Below, piece after piece: positions 1 to 9,160 of a stretch of 64,000 nucleotides of DNA. Under the pieces are notes generated by a model that was not told where the DNA came from, made no database searches, and saw only the letters and a program-made list of their open reading frames with translations. The stretch comes from Alphaproteobacteria bacterium (GTDB lineage: Bacteria > Pseudomonadota > Alphaproteobacteria > Reyranellales > Reyranellaceae), in contig JAFKFL010000007.1 of the NCBI GenBank assembly GCA_017308235.1, positions 62,001 to 126,000 of the forward strand, given 5' to 3'. Numbering within the stretch: the first letter of the stretch is position 1; each line of letters begins with the position of its first letter. Both the position numbers and the translations under genes were made by a program.

Positions 1-54
1 CGCCTGGAGGATCAGCTCGAGTTGCTTGCGATGGGCCTCGTAGGACGCGGGCAT
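1..54 (-). CDS. 5' end of a gene cut by the left edge, function unknown
   Basis: Only the first 18 codons are inside the window. The ATG at 54-52 is preceded by an AGGAG Shine-Dalgarno seven bases upstream, and it lies 19 bases after the stop of the SMP-30 gene on the same strand, so the two are probably co-transcribed. The visible peptide begins MPASYEAHRKQLELILQA. It faintly resembles the N-terminus of Ldh-type (malate/lactate/ureidoglycolate) dehydrogenases, but that is too little to name a function. Confidence 0.6.
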   Translation of the reverse strand, partial: MPASYEAHRKQLELILQA

Positions 55-73
55 TTGTTACTCCTGGTTAGAG

Positions 74-1027
74 CTAGCCACCTGCCACGCCCTGTGCCTC
101 GACATAGAGTGCATAGACGGACTGGCTGGCGGTCATGAAAAGGCGGTTGCGCTTCCTGCCGCCGAAGCAGAGGTTGGCGCAGCGTTCGGGCAGGAGGATG
201 CGGCCGATCAGGGTGCCGTCAGGCGCAAACACCGCGACGCCATCCTGTCCTTCGCCGCCCGAAAAGCCTGCCCACACATTGCCCTCGGTGTCGACGCGGA
301 TACCGTCCGCGAAACCCGGCGAGGCGTCGAAGAACAATCTGCCGTTGACCGCCTTGCCGTCGGCCATGTCGTAGACACGCGTGGTGCGGGTGCCGTCCGG
401 CGTGTCGACGACATAGAGCTTCGATTCGTCGGGCGAGAAGGCGAGCCCGTTCGGCCGCTCCATATCGCCGACCGCGATGGTGAGCTTTCCGGTCGCGGGA
501 TCGAGCTTGTAGACGCGGTACGGCATCTCTTTCGGCGCCTTATCGCCCAGATAGTTGCCGCGGATGCCCGCGCCATTGTCGCTGAACCAGATCGTACCGT
601 CGGACTTTACGATGACGTCGTTTGGCCCGGTGAGCCGCGTTCCCTCGAAGTTGTCGGCCAGCACCGTGATCGTGCCGTCGTGCTCGGTGCGGGTCAGCGT
701 CCGGCTGCCGAGCTCGCAGGTGATCAGTCGACCCTTGCGGTCGCGTGTGTTGCCGTCGGGGTAGCCTGCGGGGTTGCGCAAGGTGGCGACCGCACCGGTG
801 ATCTCATCCCAGCGCACCAGCGCATCGTTTGGGATGTCGGAGAACAGCAGGTAGCGGCCATCGCCGTAGTATGCCGGGCCCTCGGTAAATCGGAAGCCGG
901 TGGCGATGCGTTCGATCGCGGCCATCGGCACCACCAAGTGCCGGAAGCGCTTATCGAGTGTGGCCACGTCGGGATCGGGATAGCGGATCGGCGCTGAAGA
1001 CTCCCAGCGCGATGGACCTTCAGCCAT
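74..1027 (-). CDS. SMP-30/gluconolactonase/LRE family lactonase
   Basis: 317-residue six-bladed propeller hydrolase that probably opens a sugar lactone or related ester in the cytoplasm. The family's metal ligands are recognisable: Glu in FTEGPAY, Asn in TGPNDV followed by the IWFSDNG blade, and Asp in FADGIRVD. The start is the ATG at 1027 because GAGGAG lies seven bases upstream. The frame stays open to 1153, but that extension has no homologous look. It is divergent from the amidohydrolase at 1214 and the first gene of a leftward unit leaving the window. With its neighbours it suggests lactone or sugar-acid catabolism. The family is firm; the substrate is unknown. Confidence 0.85.
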   Translation of the reverse strand: MAEGPSRWESSAPIRYPDPDVATLDKRFRHLVVPMAAIERIATGFRFTEGPAYYGDGRYLLFSDIPNDALVRWDEITGAVATLRNPAGYPDGNTRDRKGRLITCELGSRTLTRTEHDGTITVLADNFEGTRLTGPNDVIVKSDGTIWFSDNGAGIRGNYLGDKAPKEMPYRVYKLDPATGKLTIAVGDMERPNGLAFSPDESKLYVVDTPDGTRTTRVYDMADGKAVNGRLFFDASPGFADGIRVDTEGNVWAGFSGGEGQDGVAVFAPDGTLIGRILLPERCANLCFGGRKRNRLFMTASQSVYALYVEAQGVAGG

Positions 1028-1213
1028 AGGGGTACTCCTCTGAGCCCAAGTGGACACTGATACGCTGCGGTCTGCAAACCGCGGCGAACCGATCGGATTG
1101 AGAGAAATCGCATCATGAAAATCGACTTCACGGGCAAGAAGGCCCGTTAACACCGCTCGACGTCGATAGATGACCGGCCAGACGATTGCCGTGGCGGGCG
1201 CTCAGGGTCTTTA

Positions 1214-2269
1214 ATGGTGGCCATGCAACCGAAGGACTCGCAGATCAGTGCCCATCTCGCGGTGCGGCCGGACTGGCTCGCTAGCCATCGCGAGGAGGCC
1301 CTTGAGCCCGATCTGAAGATCGTCGATCCGCACCATCACCTTATCGATCGGCCGGAGAGCGGGACGTACCTGCTGCCGGATCTGCTAGCCGATATCACCG
1401 GTGGCGGACACAATATCGTCGCCACCGTCTATCTCGAGTGGCTGTCGATGTATCGCGGCGACGGTCCCGTCGAGATGCGGCCGGTCGGCGAGATCGAGTT
1501 CGCCAACGGCGTCGCGGCGATGAGCGCCAGCGGCGGCTATGGCAAACCGCGCGTCTGCGCCGGCATCGTTGGCCACGCTGACCTCATGCTCGGCGCGCCG
1601 GTGAAAAAGGTGCTGGAGGCCATGATCGTGGCGGGCGGCGGCCGGTTCCGCGGCATCCGCTACATCGCCTCCATGGATCATGACCAAGCCGCTTGGGGAG
1701 CTACCGCCATTCGGCCGATGGGCCTGCTGCTCGACGAGCGCGTGCGTGAAGGCTTCGCGCAATTGGCGCCCCTCGGACTCAGCTTCGACGCCTGGATCTA
1801 CCATCCGCAACTCGGCGATCTCGTCGATCTGGCACGCGCTTTCCCGCAGACGCCGATCTGCCTCAATCATGTCGGCGGTGCGATCGGCCTTGGCCGATAC
1901 AAGGGCAAACGCGACGAAGTCTTCGCCGACTGGAGCAAGCGCATCCGTGAGCTCGCGGCGTGTTCCAACGTGCATGTGAAGCTGGGCGGCCTCGGCATGA
2001 AGATGTTCGGGTTCGACGTGCACGAAGGCAAGCTACCGCCAAGCTCCGAGCAACTGGCGACCTTGTGGCGGCCCTATGTCGAGACCTGCATCACGGCCTT
2101 CGGTCCGAATCGCGCGATGTTCGAAAGCAACTTCCCGGTCGACAAAGGCTCCTATAGCTACGGCGTGTACTGGAACGCTTGCAAGCGGCTGGCGCTGGGT
2201 TCGAATGCGTCCGAGAAGGCCGATCTGTTCCACGGTACCGCATCGCGATTCTATCGACTCGGCACTTGA
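1214..2269 (+). CDS. Amidohydrolase 2 family protein (COG3618-like)
   Basis: 351-residue TIM-barrel metal-dependent hydrolase related to 2-pyrone-4,6-dicarboxylate lactonase and other amidohydrolase-2 enzymes. The metal motif DPHHHL lies near residue 40, a conserved NHVGG near residue 220, and FESNFPVD near 305 supplies the late barrel-strand Asp/Asn region. Such enzymes hydrolyse lactones or decarboxylate aromatic acids, and the substrate cannot be read here. Either the ATG at 1214 or the one at 1223 could start translation; neither has a strong Shine-Dalgarno. It is followed after 11 bases by a TauD-type dioxygenase, so the pair probably forms a small catabolic operon. Confidence 0.85.
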   Translation: MVAMQPKDSQISAHLAVRPDWLASHREEALEPDLKIVDPHHHLIDRPESGTYLLPDLLADITGGGHNIVATVYLEWLSMYRGDGPVEMRPVGEIEFANGVAAMSASGGYGKPRVCAGIVGHADLMLGAPVKKVLEAMIVAGGGRFRGIRYIASMDHDQAAWGATAIRPMGLLLDERVREGFAQLAPLGLSFDAWIYHPQLGDLVDLARAFPQTPICLNHVGGAIGLGRYKGKRDEVFADWSKRIRELAACSNVHVKLGGLGMKMFGFDVHEGKLPPSSEQLATLWRPYVETCITAFGPNRAMFESNFPVDKGSYSYGVYWNACKRLALGSNASEKADLFHGTASRFYRLGT

Positions 2270-2280
2270 GGGAGTTCCAG

Positions 2281-3123
2281 ATGAGCGCCATCACTGTCAC
2301 CCCGATCGCCGGCTCGCTTGGCGCAGAGGTGCGCGGCGTCGACCTGCGCACCATGGACAACCAAGCCTGGGCGATCGTCCACCAGGCCTTCCTCGATCAC
2401 AAAGTGATCGCGATCCGCGGCCAGGATCTCGGACCACAGGATATGATGGATGTCGGCGCGCGGTTCGGTGAGCCCAACCACTATCCGTTCGTGAAAGGGC
2501 TCGACGGCTTCCCGTTCCTGTTCGACGTGATCAAGGAGCCGAGCGAACAGCGAAACTTCGGCGGTGGCTGGCATTCGGACACGACCTACATGAAGGCGCC
2601 GCCGATGGCGACGCTGTTGTACGCCCTCGAAACGCCGGTGAGGGGCGGCGACACGCTCTATTGCGACATGGTGGCGGCCCACGATTCGCTGTCGCCGAGG
2701 ATGAAGGAGATGCTCGGCAGCCTGAACGGCGTGTTCAGCGCCGGCTTGAAGAACTCGGGTGGCCGCTCGCTGCATCACGCCCAGATCGGCAACATGAAGG
2801 TCACCGGAGGCGAGACGGCGGACTCCTATGAGGCGGTGCATCCGATCGTGCGGACAGTTGAGGAGACCGGCCAGAAGGCGATCTACTGCAGCAAGGTCCA
2901 CACCACGCACTTTGAGGGCATGACCAGAGACGAGAGCCAGCCGATGATCGACTGGCTGGTCAGTCATGCGACGCAGCCGGAATTCACCTGCCGCGTGCAC
3001 TGGGAGCCCGGCACGCTGACGGTATGGGACAATCGCCGGGTGATGCACAATGCGATCAACGACTACCACGGCATGCGCCGCCATATGCGGCGACTTACGT
3101 CGGGGCCGACCGTTCCCGTTTGA
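2281..3123 (+). CDS. TauD/TfdA-family Fe(II)/2-oxoglutarate dioxygenase
   Basis: 280-residue non-haem iron oxygenase that couples 2-oxoglutarate decarboxylation to hydroxylation of a small acid (taurine, 2,4-D and related substrates in the family). The facial triad is visible: His98 and Asp100 in GGWHSDTTY, and distal His256 in RVMHNAIND, with the 2-oxoglutarate-binding Arg downstream in the MRRHMRR stretch. The ATG at 2281 is preceded by GGGAG. It lies 11 bases after the amidohydrolase stop and is likely co-transcribed with it. The length is normal for the family. It could equally be a TfdA-type or alpha-ketoglutarate-dependent hydroxylase of unknown substrate. Confidence 0.9.
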   Translation: MSAITVTPIAGSLGAEVRGVDLRTMDNQAWAIVHQAFLDHKVIAIRGQDLGPQDMMDVGARFGEPNHYPFVKGLDGFPFLFDVIKEPSEQRNFGGGWHSDTTYMKAPPMATLLYALETPVRGGDTLYCDMVAAHDSLSPRMKEMLGSLNGVFSAGLKNSGGRSLHHAQIGNMKVTGGETADSYEAVHPIVRTVEETGQKAIYCSKVHTTHFEGMTRDESQPMIDWLVSHATQPEFTCRVHWEPGTLTVWDNRRVMHNAINDYHGMRRHMRRLTSGPTVPV

Positions 3124-3255
3124 CGCGGCATGGACTGGCGGGGGCCACTGATCGTCGCCCCAGCGGTGGTGTATTTCTCCGCCGCCCGAGGCGTTGATCC
3201 GCTCGGCCATTCACTAAAGCAAGAAAGGCCGAATTTCGCGCACTGCTCGAGGCGA

Positions 3256-3276
3256 TCTCAGAAGTCCGTTCTGAGA
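3256..3276 (-). terminator. Hairpin downstream of the CAU tRNA
   Basis: A perfect 8-bp inverted repeat (TCTCAGAA, 5-base loop, TTCTGAGA) begins six bases beyond the encoded CCA end of the leftward tRNA. There is no long U-tract, so it is a terminator or 3'-processing hairpin by position and shape only. Confidence 0.5.
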
Positions 3277-3281
3277 CTGAT

Positions 3282-3357
3282 TGGTAGGCCCGGCAGGATT
3301 CGAACCTGCGACATAACCGTTATGAGCGGCTCGTTCTAACCACTGAACTACGGGCCC
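3282..3357 (-). tRNA. tRNA with CAU anticodon, probably tRNA-Ile2 (lysidine type)
   Basis: A 76-nt cloverleaf including an encoded CCA. The acceptor strands are GGGCCCG and CGGGCCT, the D-stem GTTC/GAAC, the anticodon loop CTCATAA on an AGCCG/CGGTT stem, and the T-arm GCAGG-TTCGAAT-CCTGC. CAU could serve elongator Met or Ile2 (AUA after lysidine modification). The sequence resembles bacterial Ile2 tRNAs more than elongator Met. The first acceptor pair is G1-U72, a wobble rather than Watson-Crick. The identity assignment is inference. Confidence 0.88.
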
Positions 3358-3390
3358 ACTGACCGGAGCGGCCGGGGCCCGCTTAATACA

Positions 3391-4098
3391 TCATTCGGCG
3401 GGCGGTACGAACATATAGCCGATGCCGCGCACGGTGCGAATGACCGTGGGCTTGTCAGGTGCCGGCTCGATCTTGCGCCGGATGCGGGTGATGCGCAGGT
3501 CGATCGCGCGGTCGAACGGATCGCGGGCGCGGTGGCTGGTGATCTCGAGCAGCCAGTCGCGGCTGAGTGGCCGGTTCGGGTTCTCGGCAAAGATCTTCAG
3601 GATGTCGAACTCGCCGGCGGTGATGGGCACTTCCAGGCCTGTGTCGTCCAGCAGCGCCCGCTTGGTGAGGTCGAGCGAATGGCGGCCCATGCGGACGCGT
3701 TCGATCCGGGGCGGCGTCGCCTTGTGGGCCGACCGGCGCAGCACGCTCTTGCAGCGCGCCAGCAATTCACGCGGCTCGTAAGGCTTGGATACATAGTCAT
3801 CGGCGCCGCTTTCGAGGCCCAGCACCTTGTCGACCGAGTCGCCGGCCGCCGTCAGCATGATGATGCCCACGCGCGTGCTGCTCTCGCGCAGCCAGCGGGC
3901 GAGGGCAAAGCCGTCATCCTGACCGGGAAGCTGGACATCGAGCAGAACGAGGTCGGGCATGGCCCGGGAGACCTGGCGGCGCATCTGGGCGCCGTTTTCG
4001 ACCGCAATCACCTTGAGGTCGTGATTCATTAAATATGCTTCGGCCGCCTTGCGCTGGAAGGCGTCATCTTCGACCAATAATACGGAAGGCTGTTGCAT
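3391..4098 (-). CDS. OmpR/PhoB-family response regulator
   Basis: 235-residue DNA-binding response regulator. The receiver domain covers about residues 5-115, with acidic pocket Glu10-Asp11-Asp12, phospho-acceptor Asp54 in LVLLDVQLPG, and the conserved Lys in SKPYEP. A winged-helix Trans_reg_C domain follows at about 135-232, ending in the typical TVRGIGYMF. The start is the ATG at 4098; the frame runs to a TTG at 4143, but that extension lacks receiver-like sequence. It is divergent from the hybrid kinase at 4253 across an AT-rich 154-bp promoter region and is the obvious final acceptor of that phosphorelay. The target genes are unknown. Confidence 0.9.
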   Translation of the reverse strand: MQQPSVLLVEDDAFQRKAAEAYLMNHDLKVIAVENGAQMRRQVSRAMPDLVLLDVQLPGQDDGFALARWLRESSTRVGIIMLTAAGDSVDKVLGLESGADDYVSKPYEPRELLARCKSVLRRSAHKATPPRIERVRMGRHSLDLTKRALLDDTGLEVPITAGEFDILKIFAENPNRPLSRDWLLEITSHRARDPFDRAIDLRITRIRRKIEPAPDKPTVIRTVRGIGYMFVPPAE

Positions 4099-4252
4099 GG
4101 CTTGATCCGAATATGAATAAAGTTTATGCCTATAAAATACCAAGGTTTTGCAACAATTTATAGTCCATTCTTAATACCTTTGATACAGTAATGGGCCTTT
4201 TTGGGGGCCAAACGCAAAATGTTGGCATCCATTGTTTCCCGGCTGGTGTCGC

Positions 4253-6418
4253 ATGTCGTCCGATCCTGAACAGGCAGACACTCCCGTTTCGCCCCTCGAA
4301 GTGGCCCATCCCACGCTCCAGGAAGCCTTCGTCCGCGCCGAGCTGATCCGCCGGCTGTTCGACGGTTCCAAGCAGTCCCGGTACTTTTCGTTCGTCCTGT
4401 GGCCGGTCATTGCCGCCATCTACTGGCGGCAGATCGACCTGATGGAGCTGGTACCGCCGTTCGTGGCCCATCTCGCGGTCACGGTTGCCTTCGATGTGCT
4501 GCGCCGCAACTTCGCACGCGCGAACCCGCCCGACGAGGACGTGGTCCGTTGGGGCTGGTGGTTCGCCGCGCTCTCCTTCCTGGCCGGCGCCTGCTGGGGC
4601 GCCGCGGGCTACCTGCTGGCCTCGAAGGACTATGAGCTGCAGCGCATGCTCCTGGGGCTGGTGCTGCTCGCCACAATCACCACGGCGGTGCCGATCCGGT
4701 CGGCCCATCCGCCGACCTTCTATACCTTTGCCGTCGCGACCACGGCGCCACTGCTGTTCGTGCTGCTCACCTCGGCCGACCCCTTCTATAAGCTGGTCGG
4801 CATCGCAGGCGGCGCCTATGTCGGCCATTTGATGGCCTATGTGCGCGACGTGCACCGCTGGCAGTACGACAACATCGCGCTCGCTTACCAGAAGGAGGAG
4901 CTGGCCCAGCGCCTGCAGGTCGCCTACGACGAGGAGCGGCTGGCGCGCGACACGGCGCTCGCCGCCAAGGGCGAGGCGGAGAAGGCCAACCAGGCCAAGT
5001 CGATCTTCCTTGCCACCATGAGCCACGAGATCCGCACACCAATGAACGGCGTGCTGGGCATGATCGACGTGCTGGAGCGCACGCCGCTTTCGTCGGAGCA
5101 GCGCGACTCGCTCGGCACCGTCCGCTATTCGGCCTCGGCGCTACTCAAGATCATCGACGACATCCTCGACTTCTCCAAGATCGAGGCCGGCCGCCTCGAT
5201 CTCGAACGCATCGAGGTCTCGACCGTGGAGCTGATCGAGGGCACGGCTGAGACGCTGGCCCAGCAGGCGGCCGCCAAGGGCGTGAAGCTGATCGCTTATG
5301 TCGCGGCGGGCGTGCCGGAACGGGTGATGGGCGACCCGCTGCGCCTGCAGCAGATCCTGTTCAACCTGCTGGGCAATGCGCTGAAGTTCACGGAGAAGGG
5401 CTGGGTGCGGCTCACGCTCGAACGGCCGGACGAAGACACGCTCTGCCTGCGCGTCGTCGATACCGGCATCGGCCTGACGCCGGAGCAGCGCGAGAAGCTG
5501 TTCCAGCCGTTCGTGCAGGCCGACAATTCCACGACGCGTCGTTTCGGTGGCACCGGGCTTGGCCTTTCGATCGTGCAGCGCCTTGCCGAAGCGATGGGCG
5601 GCTCGATCGCGGTCGAAAGCGCACCGGGCGAGGGCTCCGCCTTCACCGTCACCCTGCGGTTGGATGAGGCACCGAGCGCCGCGCCCGGCCCCATGCCGCT
5701 CGACGGGCTGACGCTTGCTCTGTCGCTCCCCGACTCCGAGGAATCGCGGGCGATCGCGCGGTATCTCACGGGCGCCGGCGCCCGTGTCGGCCTCGCACCT
5801 CCCGGCACGCCGTTCATCGGTATCAGGTTGATCGAAGCGGGAGCGCCCGAGCGTCGGGTGGCCCTGATCGACGGTCCGGCGCCGCGCAACGGCGGGCTGC
5901 TGCAGGGGCTGCCGCGGCCGTGGCGACGGGATGTCCTCATCCGCGCCGTGGCGCGTGCGGCGGGCCGGGCGCCGCTGCCCACACGGGGCATCGAGGTGCC
6001 GGCGGCACCGCAACGGACCGGTGGCCATATCCTTGTGGTCGACGACAATTCGGTGAACCGCAAGATCCTGGCGCGCCAGCTCGAGCTCGCCGGCGCCGCC
6101 TCGACCGACACGGCGGCCGGCGGCGTCGAGGCGCTGGAGCTGTGGCGCCGGCGACGTTACGACCTCGTGCTGGCCGATCTGCAGATGCCCACGATGGACG
6201 GCTTCGAACTGGCGCGGCGCATCCGCCAGAGCGAGCAGGCCGACCGGCGCGAGCGCACACCCATCCTCGCCATCACCGCAAGCGCGCTCGCCGAGCACGA
6301 GCAGCGCACGCGCGCGGTGGGCATGGATGGCCTGATCACCAAGCCGATCGGCATCGAGCAGTTGCGGGCGACTCTCGATGTCTGGCTGAAGGACGCCCGG
6401 ACGGAGCACATGACATGA
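4253..6418 (+). CDS. Membrane-bound hybrid histidine kinase (HisKA-HATPase-REC)
   Basis: 721-residue hybrid sensor kinase. The N-terminal ~200 residues hold about six hydrophobic segments, which I do not match to a named sensor domain, then a charged coiled-coil linker. HisKA follows with His258 in [10 protein letters not shown], then HATPase with N-box [10 protein letters not shown]1 DTGIGL and G2 [10 protein letters not shown] degenerate receiver-like stretch (about 480-560) precedes a true C-terminal REC with Asp642 in LVLADLQMP. The start is the ATG at 4253; an in-frame TTG at 4232 is less likely. Its TGA overlaps the HPt start as ATGA. This arrangement gives a His-Asp-His-Asp relay with the neighbouring HPt and response regulator. 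The signal sensed is unknown. Confidence 0.92.
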   Translation: MSSDPEQADTPVSPLEVAHPTLQEAFVRAELIRRLFDGSKQSRYFSFVLWPVIAAIYWRQIDLMELVPPFVAHLAVTVAFDVLRRNFARANPPDEDVVRWGWWFAALSFLAGACWGAAGYLLASKDYELQRMLLGLVLLATITTAVPIRSAHPPTFYTFAVATTAPLLFVLLTSADPFYKLVGIAGGAYVGHLMAYVRDVHRWQYDNIALAYQKEELAQRLQVAYDEERLARDTALAAKGEAEKANQAKSIFLATMSHEIRTPMNGVLGMIDVLERTPLSSEQRDSLGTVRYSASALLKIIDDILDFSKIEAGRLDLERIEVSTVELIEGTAETLAQQAAAKGVKLIAYVAAGVPERVMGDPLRLQQILFNLLGNALKFTEKGWVRLTLERPDEDTLCLRVVDTGIGLTPEQREKLFQPFVQADNSTTRRFGGTGLGLSIVQRLAEAMGGSIAVESAPGEGSAFTVTLRLDEAPSAAPGPMPLDGLTLALSLPDSEESRAIARYLTGAGARVGLAPPGTPFIGIRLIEAGAPERRVALIDGPAPRNGGLLQGLPRPWRRDVLIRAVARAAGRAPLPTRGIEVPAAPQRTGGHILVVDDNSVNRKILARQLELAGAASTDTAAGGVEALELWRRRRYDLVLADLQMPTMDGFELARRIRQSEQADRRERTPILAITASALAEHEQRTRAVGMDGLITKPIGIEQLRATLDVWLKDARTEHMT

Positions 6419-6741
6419 GCGAGGCCTACGATCGCGCGAGACTTGTCGAGCTGTTCGGCGATGATGCCGCGACGCTTGCCGAGGTCGAACGCGAGTTCCT
6501 CGACACCGCGCTCGGCGCAGCGCAGGAGATCGAGACCACCGACGATCTCGCCGTCATCGCTCGCGCCGCGCATCGGCTGAAGGGCGCGTCGGGCATGATT
6601 GGCGCCACGGCGCTGCACGGGATCGCAAAGGCCGTCGAGCAGGCGGCCAAGGCACACGACCTGCCGACGGTGCGCGGCATGCACGACGTCTTCCGCCACG
6701 AAGTTCAGCGCGTCGCCAATCAGGTCGGGTCGGCGGGATAA
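6415..6741 (+). CDS. Histidine phosphotransfer (HPt) domain protein
   Basis: 108-residue free-standing HPt module. The phosphorylatable His53 sits in the canonical AHRLKGASG motif within an all-helical protein. It overlaps the upstream kinase by four bases (ATGA), so translation is coupled and stoichiometry probably controlled. The inferred role is to take phosphate from the kinase's C-terminal receiver and pass it to the divergently encoded OmpR-type regulator. It ends 15 bases from the convergent amidohydrolase gene. Confidence 0.9.
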   Translation: MSEAYDRARLVELFGDDAATLAEVEREFLDTALGAAQEIETTDDLAVIARAAHRLKGASGMIGATALHGIAKAVEQAAKAHDLPTVRGMHDVFRHEVQRVANQVGSAG

Positions 6742-6756
6742 GATCTCGGACTCGCG

Positions 6757-8028
6757 TTATCGCGACGATCCAAGTCGGCGATTCGTTCGGCTGAGCATCG
6801 CTTCGTCTTCCCGCTCCAGCCTGCCGTCCCGCACCAGAAGCTCGCCATCGACCAGGACGTCGCGCACTGACCTGGGGCTCAGGGAGTAGATCAGGTTGGA
6901 GGCAAGATCGTGCGCCGGCGCGGTCTCCAGCCGCCTCAGGTCGAACACCGCGAGATCGGCGCGCTTGCCGGGTTCGATGCTGCCGGTCAACCGGTCGATT
7001 CCCAGAGCGCGTGCACCATCGATGGTCAGCATGCGGACCATTTGGCGTACATCGAGCACAGTCGGATCGTCGGCTTTCATTTTGCCGATGAGTGCGGCGA
7101 GCCGCGCCTCGGCCAAAAGGTCCATGCTGTTGTTGGTTACCGTCCAGTCGGTGCCGAGTCCGATGGGCACGCGGCCGGCCAGGCGGGCAAGCGGTAGCGT
7201 GCGCGCCTCGATCTTGAGGTTGCTGGCGGGGCAGTGGGCAATGGGAATGCCATAATCCGGCCATGCGTCGAGTTCGGCGTCCGACAGGTAGAGTGCATGA
7301 GCTGCAAGGGTGTTCGAGGTCGCAAGCCCTGTCCCGACCAAACAGGCGAGCGCGCCGTCATGGCCGCGGGCTCGCACCGCGGCGACCTCAGGCTCGCTTT
7401 GCGCGACATGGATGAACACTCGCGCTCCGGTTCGTTCGGCGCGCCGCGCGCAGTTCTTGAGCAGGGCATCCGAGCAGGTGTCGAGCGCATGCGGCGCAAT
7501 GCCGGCCGATACCCGGGCTTCGGGATCGGTGCCGTAACGTTCGATCAGGCGCTCGACCGTGGTCCAGTCGGCCGGTCCGCGATTGTCGGTGATCGTGTGG
7601 CCGACGATTGCTCGAATGCCCGTTTGCTCGATCACCGGCGCGATATGGTGCATGTCACCCAGCCGGTCGGCGATGCAGGTGACGCCATTCAGCAGGAACT
7701 CCGCACAGGCAGCCCGCACCGACGTCTTGTAGTGCTCGAGAGTGAAGCTCTCCTGTCCGGGCACGGCATAGCCGGCCCAGAAGGCGCGCGGTCGATCGTC
7801 AGCCAGGCCGCGAAAGAATGCCGTGGCGGCATGGGTGTGCACGTTGATGAGGCCCGGCGTCACCAGCGCTTCACTGGCGTCGATCACCCGGTCGCCAGAA
7901 TGTGCAAGCGTGCCGGCCGCGCCGATGGCGGCGATCGAAGTGCCGTCGATACGAATGTCGGCGGCGGGCAGGAATTGGTCGGCGGCGTTGACGGTCAGCA
8001 CCGCGCCGCCCTGAAGCACGATTGCCAT
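6757..8028 (-). CDS. Amidohydrolase of the AtzA/TrzN/SAH-deaminase type
   Basis: 423-residue metal-dependent deaminase or chlorohydrolase of the ATZ/TRZ-like group. The metal motif is in NVHTHAATAFFRG, the later His in FIHVAQSEPE and AHALYLSD, and the metal Asp in GLGTDWTVTNN; the composite beta-domain is split between both termini. Family members deaminate guanine, S-adenosylhomocysteine or methylthioadenosine, or hydrolyse s-triazines. GTDW replaces the more usual GTDG or GTDS. The start is the ATG at 8028, preceded by GGAG and one base from the LysR stop, so the regulator and enzyme are co-transcribed. The substrate is unknown; an imported N-heterocycle is a reasonable guess. Confidence 0.85.
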   Translation of the reverse strand: MAIVLQGGAVLTVNAADQFLPAADIRIDGTSIAAIGAAGTLAHSGDRVIDASEALVTPGLINVHTHAATAFFRGLADDRPRAFWAGYAVPGQESFTLEHYKTSVRAACAEFLLNGVTCIADRLGDMHHIAPVIEQTGIRAIVGHTITDNRGPADWTTVERLIERYGTDPEARVSAGIAPHALDTCSDALLKNCARRAERTGARVFIHVAQSEPEVAAVRARGHDGALACLVGTGLATSNTLAAHALYLSDAELDAWPDYGIPIAHCPASNLKIEARTLPLARLAGRVPIGLGTDWTVTNNSMDLLAEARLAALIGKMKADDPTVLDVRQMVRMLTIDGARALGIDRLTGSIEPGKRADLAVFDLRRLETAPAHDLASNLIYSLSPRSVRDVLVDGELLVRDGRLEREDEAMLSRTNRRLGSSR

Positions 8029-8029
8029 G

Positions 8030-9010
8030 TCAGGCTTTGCTCCGGGACTTCGCCCGACGCTGGGCGGGGCGAGAGGTGGAACGGAGGGCTGGGCGGACAG
8101 GAGCCGCAAGGAAGTCGTCGAAGCTGCGCAAACGCTCGCTGATGTGGTCGATCATCAGCCGCGCCGGCGGCGAGAGGCGGCGATAGCGCGGCACCAGAAT
8201 GCCGATACGGCTTTGCGCCAGCCCGGGCTCGGCCAGCGGCACGTGGACGAGTTCGCCACGGCGGACCTCTTCCAGGAATCCCACCGGTGTGAAGAAGCCG
8301 ATTCCCAGCCCCGACTTGATCACCTGGCGCATGAACTCGATCGAATTGGACACGATACGAGGCGAAAGCCGCGCGCCGCTGTCGGCGAATTCGGTCGCCA
8401 TGATCGCGTCGAGCAGCCAGCGGTCTTGCAGCATCACCACTGGATGGCCGACGCATTCGGTCAAGGTCAAGCTCTTGCGGCCGGCCAGCGGATGATCGGG
8501 CCGCATCAACGCGCCTACGGCGGTGGGGAACTCGGCCACCACGTCGATGCCGCGATGGCGGTTGTCGACGAACAGCACACCAAAATCGTTGTCGCCCGAG
8601 CGCAGCGCCTCGCTGATCTCGCTTGGGTGAACAGCCAGCACGGTGAAGGTCACCTGGGGGTGCTTGACCGACATCTCTTGAACGACCAGCGGCAGGAAGC
8701 GCACGAGCAGCGATTCCAGTGAGATGATGCGGACGTCTCCGCTCACCGTGCCGCCGAGGCTCGCGATCTCGGCGCGCATGCGTTGGTACTCGTTCTGCGT
8801 CTCGCGCACGTGGCGAAGCAGCAATTCGCCGGCAGCGGTCGGGCGCACGCCCTGACGGCCGCGTTCGAACAGCGTGACGCCCAGCTCGTCCTCCAACCGC
8901 AGGATCTGCCGGTTGACGGCCGACGAGGCGACGCTCAGTGCGTCCGCTGCCTTGCGGATCGACCCATGGCGCGCCACGTGGTCGAAATAGCGCAGGACCG
9001 CCGCGTGCAT
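8030..9010 (-). CDS. LysR-family transcriptional regulator
   Basis: 326-residue LTTR. The N-terminal winged HTH (about residues 1-60) contains GSIRKAADALSVASSAVNRQI, and a periplasmic-binding-like effector domain follows (about 88-295). The C-terminal tail is basic. The ATG at 9010 is chosen because GAGGA lies eight bases upstream; a TTG at 9025 would cover that site. It is divergent from the importer/CoA operon at 9161 and directly upstream of the amidohydrolase on its own strand. It is therefore the likely regulator of both units, sensing the imported substrate or an intermediate. No clear T-N11-A box was picked out by eye in the 150-bp spacer. Confidence 0.9.
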   Translation of the reverse strand: MHAAVLRYFDHVARHGSIRKAADALSVASSAVNRQILRLEDELGVTLFERGRQGVRPTAAGELLLRHVRETQNEYQRMRAEIASLGGTVSGDVRIISLESLLVRFLPLVVQEMSVKHPQVTFTVLAVHPSEISEALRSGDNDFGVLFVDNRHRGIDVVAEFPTAVGALMRPDHPLAGRKSLTLTECVGHPVVMLQDRWLLDAIMATEFADSGARLSPRIVSNSIEFMRQVIKSGLGIGFFTPVGFLEEVRRGELVHVPLAEPGLAQSRIGILVPRYRRLSPPARLMIDHISERLRSFDDFLAAPVRPALRSTSRPAQRRAKSRSKA

Positions 9011-9111
9011 GGTCTTGGTCCTCAATCCGCCGGCGATGCCGAAATGGCAGCGTGCCGCGCGAATTAATGTTCTTTTCTAGAGCACCCCGCGTCAATACCG
9101 TTTCGGGAAAA

Positions 9112-9150
9112 GCCGGAAAATCGGGCCAGAAAATCAGGCCAGAAAATCAG
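9112..9150 (+). repeat. Three tandem 13-bp repeats next to the Shine-Dalgarno
   Basis: Three head-to-tail 13-mers abut exactly: GCCGGAAAATCGG (9112-9124), GCCAGAAAATCAG (9125-9137) and GCCAGAAAATCAG (9138-9150). Copies 2 and 3 are identical and copy 1 differs at two positions. The array ends at the GGGAGG Shine-Dalgarno of the binding-protein gene starting at 9161. The 13-bp period does not match a helical turn. It could be a regulator array, an RNA leader element or a slippage product. Confidence 0.85.
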
Positions 9151-9160
9151 GGAGGCCGCC

